Shown here: in pieces, positions 14,654-16,770 of the stretch
How the letters are laid out: each line of letters starts with the position of its first letter
Numbering within the stretch: position 1 is the stretch's first letter
Assembly: GCA_965652565.1 (NCBI GenBank)
Contig: CBFGWL010000064.1
Span: forward strand, 1 to 16,770
Direction of reading: 5' to 3'
DNA: 16,770 nt
Origin: RSA11 sp965652565
GTDB taxonomy: Bacteria; Actinomycetota; Thermoleophilia; Solirubrobacterales; 70-9
Notes under the pieces: model-generated
What the model saw: the letters and a program-made list of their open reading frames with translations, nothing else
What the model was told of the DNA's origin: nothing
The model's database searches: none
Translations under genes and position numbers: made by a program

Positions 14654-15919
14654 CTAGGCGCCGATCACCTGGGGCGCGCCGGCGTCCACGAGCGCCTGCG
14701 GCAGGGCGACCGAGCCGTCCTCGCGCTGGTGGTTCTCGAGGAGCGCGATCAGCGTGCGGCCGACGGCCACCGCCGTGCCGTTCAGCGTGTGCAGGTGCTC
14801 CGGCGCCGCCTCGCGCTCGGGACGGAAGCGCGCCCGCAGGCGGCGCGCCTGGTAGTCCGTGGTGTTCGAGCACGAGGTGAGCTCGCGGTAGCGCTCCTGG
14901 CTCGGAATCCAGGCCTCGCAGTCGAACTTGCGCGCGGCGGGCGCGCCGAGGTCGCCGACGGGGATGTCGACGACGCGGTACGGGATTTCGAGCGCCTGGA
15001 GGATGCCTTCCTCGATCGCGAGCAGGCGCTCGTGCTCGGCGTTCGACTCCTCGGGATGCACGAACGAGAACATCTCGACCTTGTCGAATTGGTGGACGCG
15101 GAAGATGCCGCGCGTGTCCTTGCCCGCGGCGCCGGCCTCGCGTCGGAAGCAGGTTGAGATGCCCGCGTAGCGGCGGGGCAGGCTCTCGCCGTCGAGGATC
15201 TCGTCGGCGTGCAGCGCGGCGAGCGAGACCTCGGAGGTGCCGACGAGGAAAAGATCGTCGCGCGGGACCTCGTAGATCATCTCGCGCTCGCCGGGGAAGA
15301 AGCCGGTGCCGAAGAGCGGTCCCTCACGCACCAGCACGGGCGGCACCACCGGTTCGAAGCCCTCCGCGCGCACCCGGTCGACAGCGAAGCGGATCAGCGC
15401 GAGCTCGACCATCACCAGGTCGCCGAGCAGGTAGGCGAAGCGGGTGCCCGACGCCTCGGCGGCCTTCTCCGTGTTGATCCAGCCGTGCTCGGTTCCCAGG
15501 TCGAGGTGGTCGCGAACCTCGAAGTCGAAGGCGGGCGGCTCGCCCACCTCGCGCAGGGTCACGGCGTCGTCGGGGCCGCCGTCGGGCGCGTCAGGGTGGG
15601 GGATATTGGGGAGCGTTGCGGCGAGCTCGTCGCGGCGTTCTTCGACCTCGGCGAGCTCCTTCTCCAAGCGCTTGATCTCGCCGCCCAGCTCGCGCATCTG
15701 CTCGATCGCCTGCGCGGCGTCCTCGCCCGCGCGCTTGGCTTGCGCGATCTGATCGGAGACCCGGTTGCGCTCGGCGCGCCCCTCCTCGACGCGGGGCAGC
15801 AGCTCGCGGCGGCGGGCGTCGAGCTCGAGCAGTTCGTCGAGCGCCTCCGCGGCGCCACGACGCGCGAGCGCGGCGCGCGCCGCCTCGGGCTCTGACCGGA
15901 TTCGGCGGAGATCGAGCAT
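14654..15919 (-). CDS. serS: Seryl-tRNA synthetase (class II)
   Basis: 421 aa, typical bacterial length. The N-terminal tRNA-binding domain (about 1-105) is a long antiparallel coiled coil rich in Glu, Arg and Leu. The class II core follows, with the serine-binding TSE at 228-230, motif 2 at about 258-274 (FRREAGAAGKDTRGIFR) and motif 3 at about 380-398 (NGTAVAVGRTLIALLENHQ). It charges tRNA-Ser, and tRNA-Sec if present, with serine in the cytoplasm. The ATG is 14 nt after the cytochrome stop, with no obvious Shine-Dalgarno, so it is probably co-transcribed with the cytochrome gene. It converges on the small acidic-protein gene, with 33 nt between the stops. Confidence 0.97.
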   Translation of the reverse strand: MLDLRRIRSEPEAARAALARRGAAEALDELLELDARRRELLPRVEEGRAERNRVSDQIAQAKRAGEDAAQAIEQMRELGGEIKRLEKELAEVEERRDELAATLPNIPHPDAPDGGPDDAVTLREVGEPPAFDFEVRDHLDLGTEHGWINTEKAAEASGTRFAYLLGDLVMVELALIRFAVDRVRAEGFEPVVPPVLVREGPLFGTGFFPGEREMIYEVPRDDLFLVGTSEVSLAALHADEILDGESLPRRYAGISTCFRREAGAAGKDTRGIFRVHQFDKVEMFSFVHPEESNAEHERLLAIEEGILQALEIPYRVVDIPVGDLGAPAARKFDCEAWIPSQERYRELTSCSNTTDYQARRLRARFRPEREAAPEHLHTLNGTAVAVGRTLIALLENHQREDGSVALPQALVDAGAPQVIGA

Positions 15920-15933
15920 CGCCCGGCCGGGCG

Positions 15934-16293
15934 CTACTCGTCCTGGCCGGAGTACTCCGCCACGAACTCCGCGACGGCCTGGGCTTCCTCGCCGACGACG
16001 ATGTTCTGCGGCATCAGCGCGCCCGCGAAACCGCCGTTGGCGATCGCGTAGAGCACATCCTCGGTCGTCTCAACGCGCTCGTCCAGGATCGGCCCCTGAT
16101 GCGGCAGCTTGCGGTTCGCCGAGCCCTTGGCCCCGGCCGCCTTCAGCGTGTGGCAGCCCGAGCAGCGCTCGGCGAAGAGCACCGCACCCTCGTAGTGCGG
16201 ATCGTCGGCCGAGAGCTGAACGCCCTCGCTCCCGCACGCCGAGCCGAACATGGCCAGCGCGATTGCTGCTGTGGTTGCGATTACTCCACGCAC
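15934..16293 (-). CDS. c-type cytochrome, predicted lipoprotein
   Basis: 119 aa from the GTG at 16293. The N-terminus (VRGVIATTAAIALAMFGSAC) is a signal peptide ending in a lipobox-like FGSAC, with Cys20 the likely lipidated residue; Gly instead of Leu at -3 makes lipidation probable rather than certain. The mature part is a single class I cytochrome c domain: haem motif CSGCH at 44-48 and likely axial Met94 in ALMPQN. It should sit on the outer face of the membrane and carry electrons; partners are not visible. The frame extends to a TTG at 16335, but GTG gives a better signal peptide, has TATGAT ending 9 nt upstream, and avoids overlapping the divergent gene. serS follows 14 nt downstream. 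Confidence 0.88.
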   Translation of the reverse strand: MRGVIATTAAIALAMFGSACGSEGVQLSADDPHYEGAVLFAERCSGCHTLKAAGAKGSANRKLPHQGPILDERVETTEDVLYAIANGGFAGALMPQNIVVGEEAQAVAEFVAEYSGQDE

Positions 16294-16302
16294 CGCGGCG
16301 GC

Positions 16303-16312
16303 ATCATACTTT
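16303..16312. promoter_or_regulatory. Overlapping divergent -10 elements
   Basis: Reverse-strand TATGAT (16303-16308) ends 9 nt before the cytochrome GTG. Forward TACTTT (16307-16312) ends 10 nt before the TTG of the flavin reductase gene. The two hexamers share two bases, so both promoters could not be occupied at once. -35 boxes are not apparent. Promoter function is inferred. Confidence 0.35.
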
Positions 16313-16322
16313 CCGCTACGCC

Positions 16323-16770
16323 TTGTCCGCGCCAACGCCAGAAGAGTTTCGCCGCGCGATGGCGCTGGTGCCCACTCCGGTGACCGTCGTTACCGCTCCA
16401 GGAGTGGGTTCTCCGGCGGGCGCGACGGCCAACGCCGTCGCCTCGCTCTCGCTCGAGCCACCGCTCATGCTCGTCTGCCTGGACCACCGTTCGCGCACGC
16501 TTGGCGCCGTGCGTGCTCAGGGCCGCTTCGCCGTGAACGTGCTCGGCGCGGACAGCGAAGACCACGCCCGCCGCTTCGCCGCGCCGGTGCCCCACGAGGA
16601 AAAGTGGGACGGCGTCGGCTGGGCCGAGCGCGCGGGCACGCCCGTGCTCGACGAGGCGATCGTGTGGGTCGCCTGCGAGCTGCGCGACCTGCTCGACGGC
16701 GGCGACCACACGATCGTCACGGGCTCGGTCAAGGAGATCGGCAGGCGCGACGGCGACCCGCTGATCTTCC
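16323..16770 (+). CDS. Flavin reductase-like (split-barrel FMN-binding) protein, C-terminus beyond right edge
   Basis: 149 codons are visible. The N-terminal segment PTPEEFRRAMALVPTPVTVV, then GATANAVASLSLEPPLMLVCLD and RFAVNVLG, and later GDHTIVTGSV, follow the flavin-reductase domain (HpaC/ActVB-like) closely. Such proteins use NAD(P)H to reduce FMN or FAD for a partner monooxygenase, or serve as flavoprotein oxidoreductases. The partner is not in the window. The TTG at 16323 is chosen because it gives the family's usual N-terminal length before FRRAM; the ATG at 16359 would delete part of the first helix. Start confidence is moderate. Divergent from the cytochrome gene with only 29 nt between the starts. 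Confidence 0.87.
   Translation, partial: MSAPTPEEFRRAMALVPTPVTVVTAPGVGSPAGATANAVASLSLEPPLMLVCLDHRSRTLGAVRAQGRFAVNVLGADSEDHARRFAAPVPHEEKWDGVGWAERAGTPVLDEAIVWVACELRDLLDGGDHTIVTGSVKEIGRRDGDPLIF

Overview
The window is a gene-dense chromosomal segment of a high-GC bacterium. Base composition, actinobacterial-style promoters (TANNNT hexamers close to GTG/ATG starts), a long ThyX-like protein, a LAL-type LuxR regulator and TetR/acyl-CoA dehydrogenase/SCP-x thiolase gene sets point to Actinobacteria, most likely class Thermoleophilia (Solirubrobacterales/Gaiellales). The lineage is inferred from gene content only. I see no IS element, phage gene, CRISPR array, tRNA or rRNA. Very long open frames opposite the real genes are GC-bias shadows.

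Layout, left to right. 1-617 (-): N-terminal part of a ThyX-like protein. 695-1054 (-): VOC/glyoxalase-fold protein. 1162-1317 (+): unrecognised 51-aa membrane protein. 1339-8262 (-): operon-like run nuoJ-nuoK-nuoL-nuoM-nuoN followed by an AEC-family permease; most junctions overlap or are a few bases apart. These genes encode membrane-arm subunits of respiratory complex I; nuoA to nuoI are not next to them. 8470-10847 (-): SCP-x type thiolase and acyl-CoA dehydrogenase, 5 nt apart, divergent from a TetR regulator (10969-11592, +) with a 19-bp palindrome between them. 11652-14381 (+): 909-aa LAL/MalT-like ATPase-LuxR regulator, then a hairpin and a 61-aa acidic protein. 14654-16293 (-): c-type cytochrome lipoprotein followed by serS. 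16323 to the right edge (+): start of a flavin reductase-like flavoprotein.

How the genes work together: NuoJ-N form the proton-pumping part of complex I. The acyl-CoA dehydrogenase and thiolase look like two steps of a CoA-thioester degradation pathway controlled by the divergent TetR protein. The cytochrome would carry electrons outside the membrane and shares a transcript with seryl-tRNA synthetase by position only.

Most worth a second look: (1) NuoL lacks the TM5 glutamate (Ala155) and the TM6 arginine (Val186) of canonical NuoL, and NuoM has Asp134 in place of the corresponding Glu, while NuoN is canonical; (2) six transcription-unit-leading genes have a TANNNT hexamer ending 8-10 nt before the start codon, suggesting leaderless or nearly leaderless transcripts; (3) the ThyX-like protein has a degenerate signature motif. 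I see no clear evidence of a wholly new system; the LAL regulator plus tiny acidic protein is the nearest candidate.
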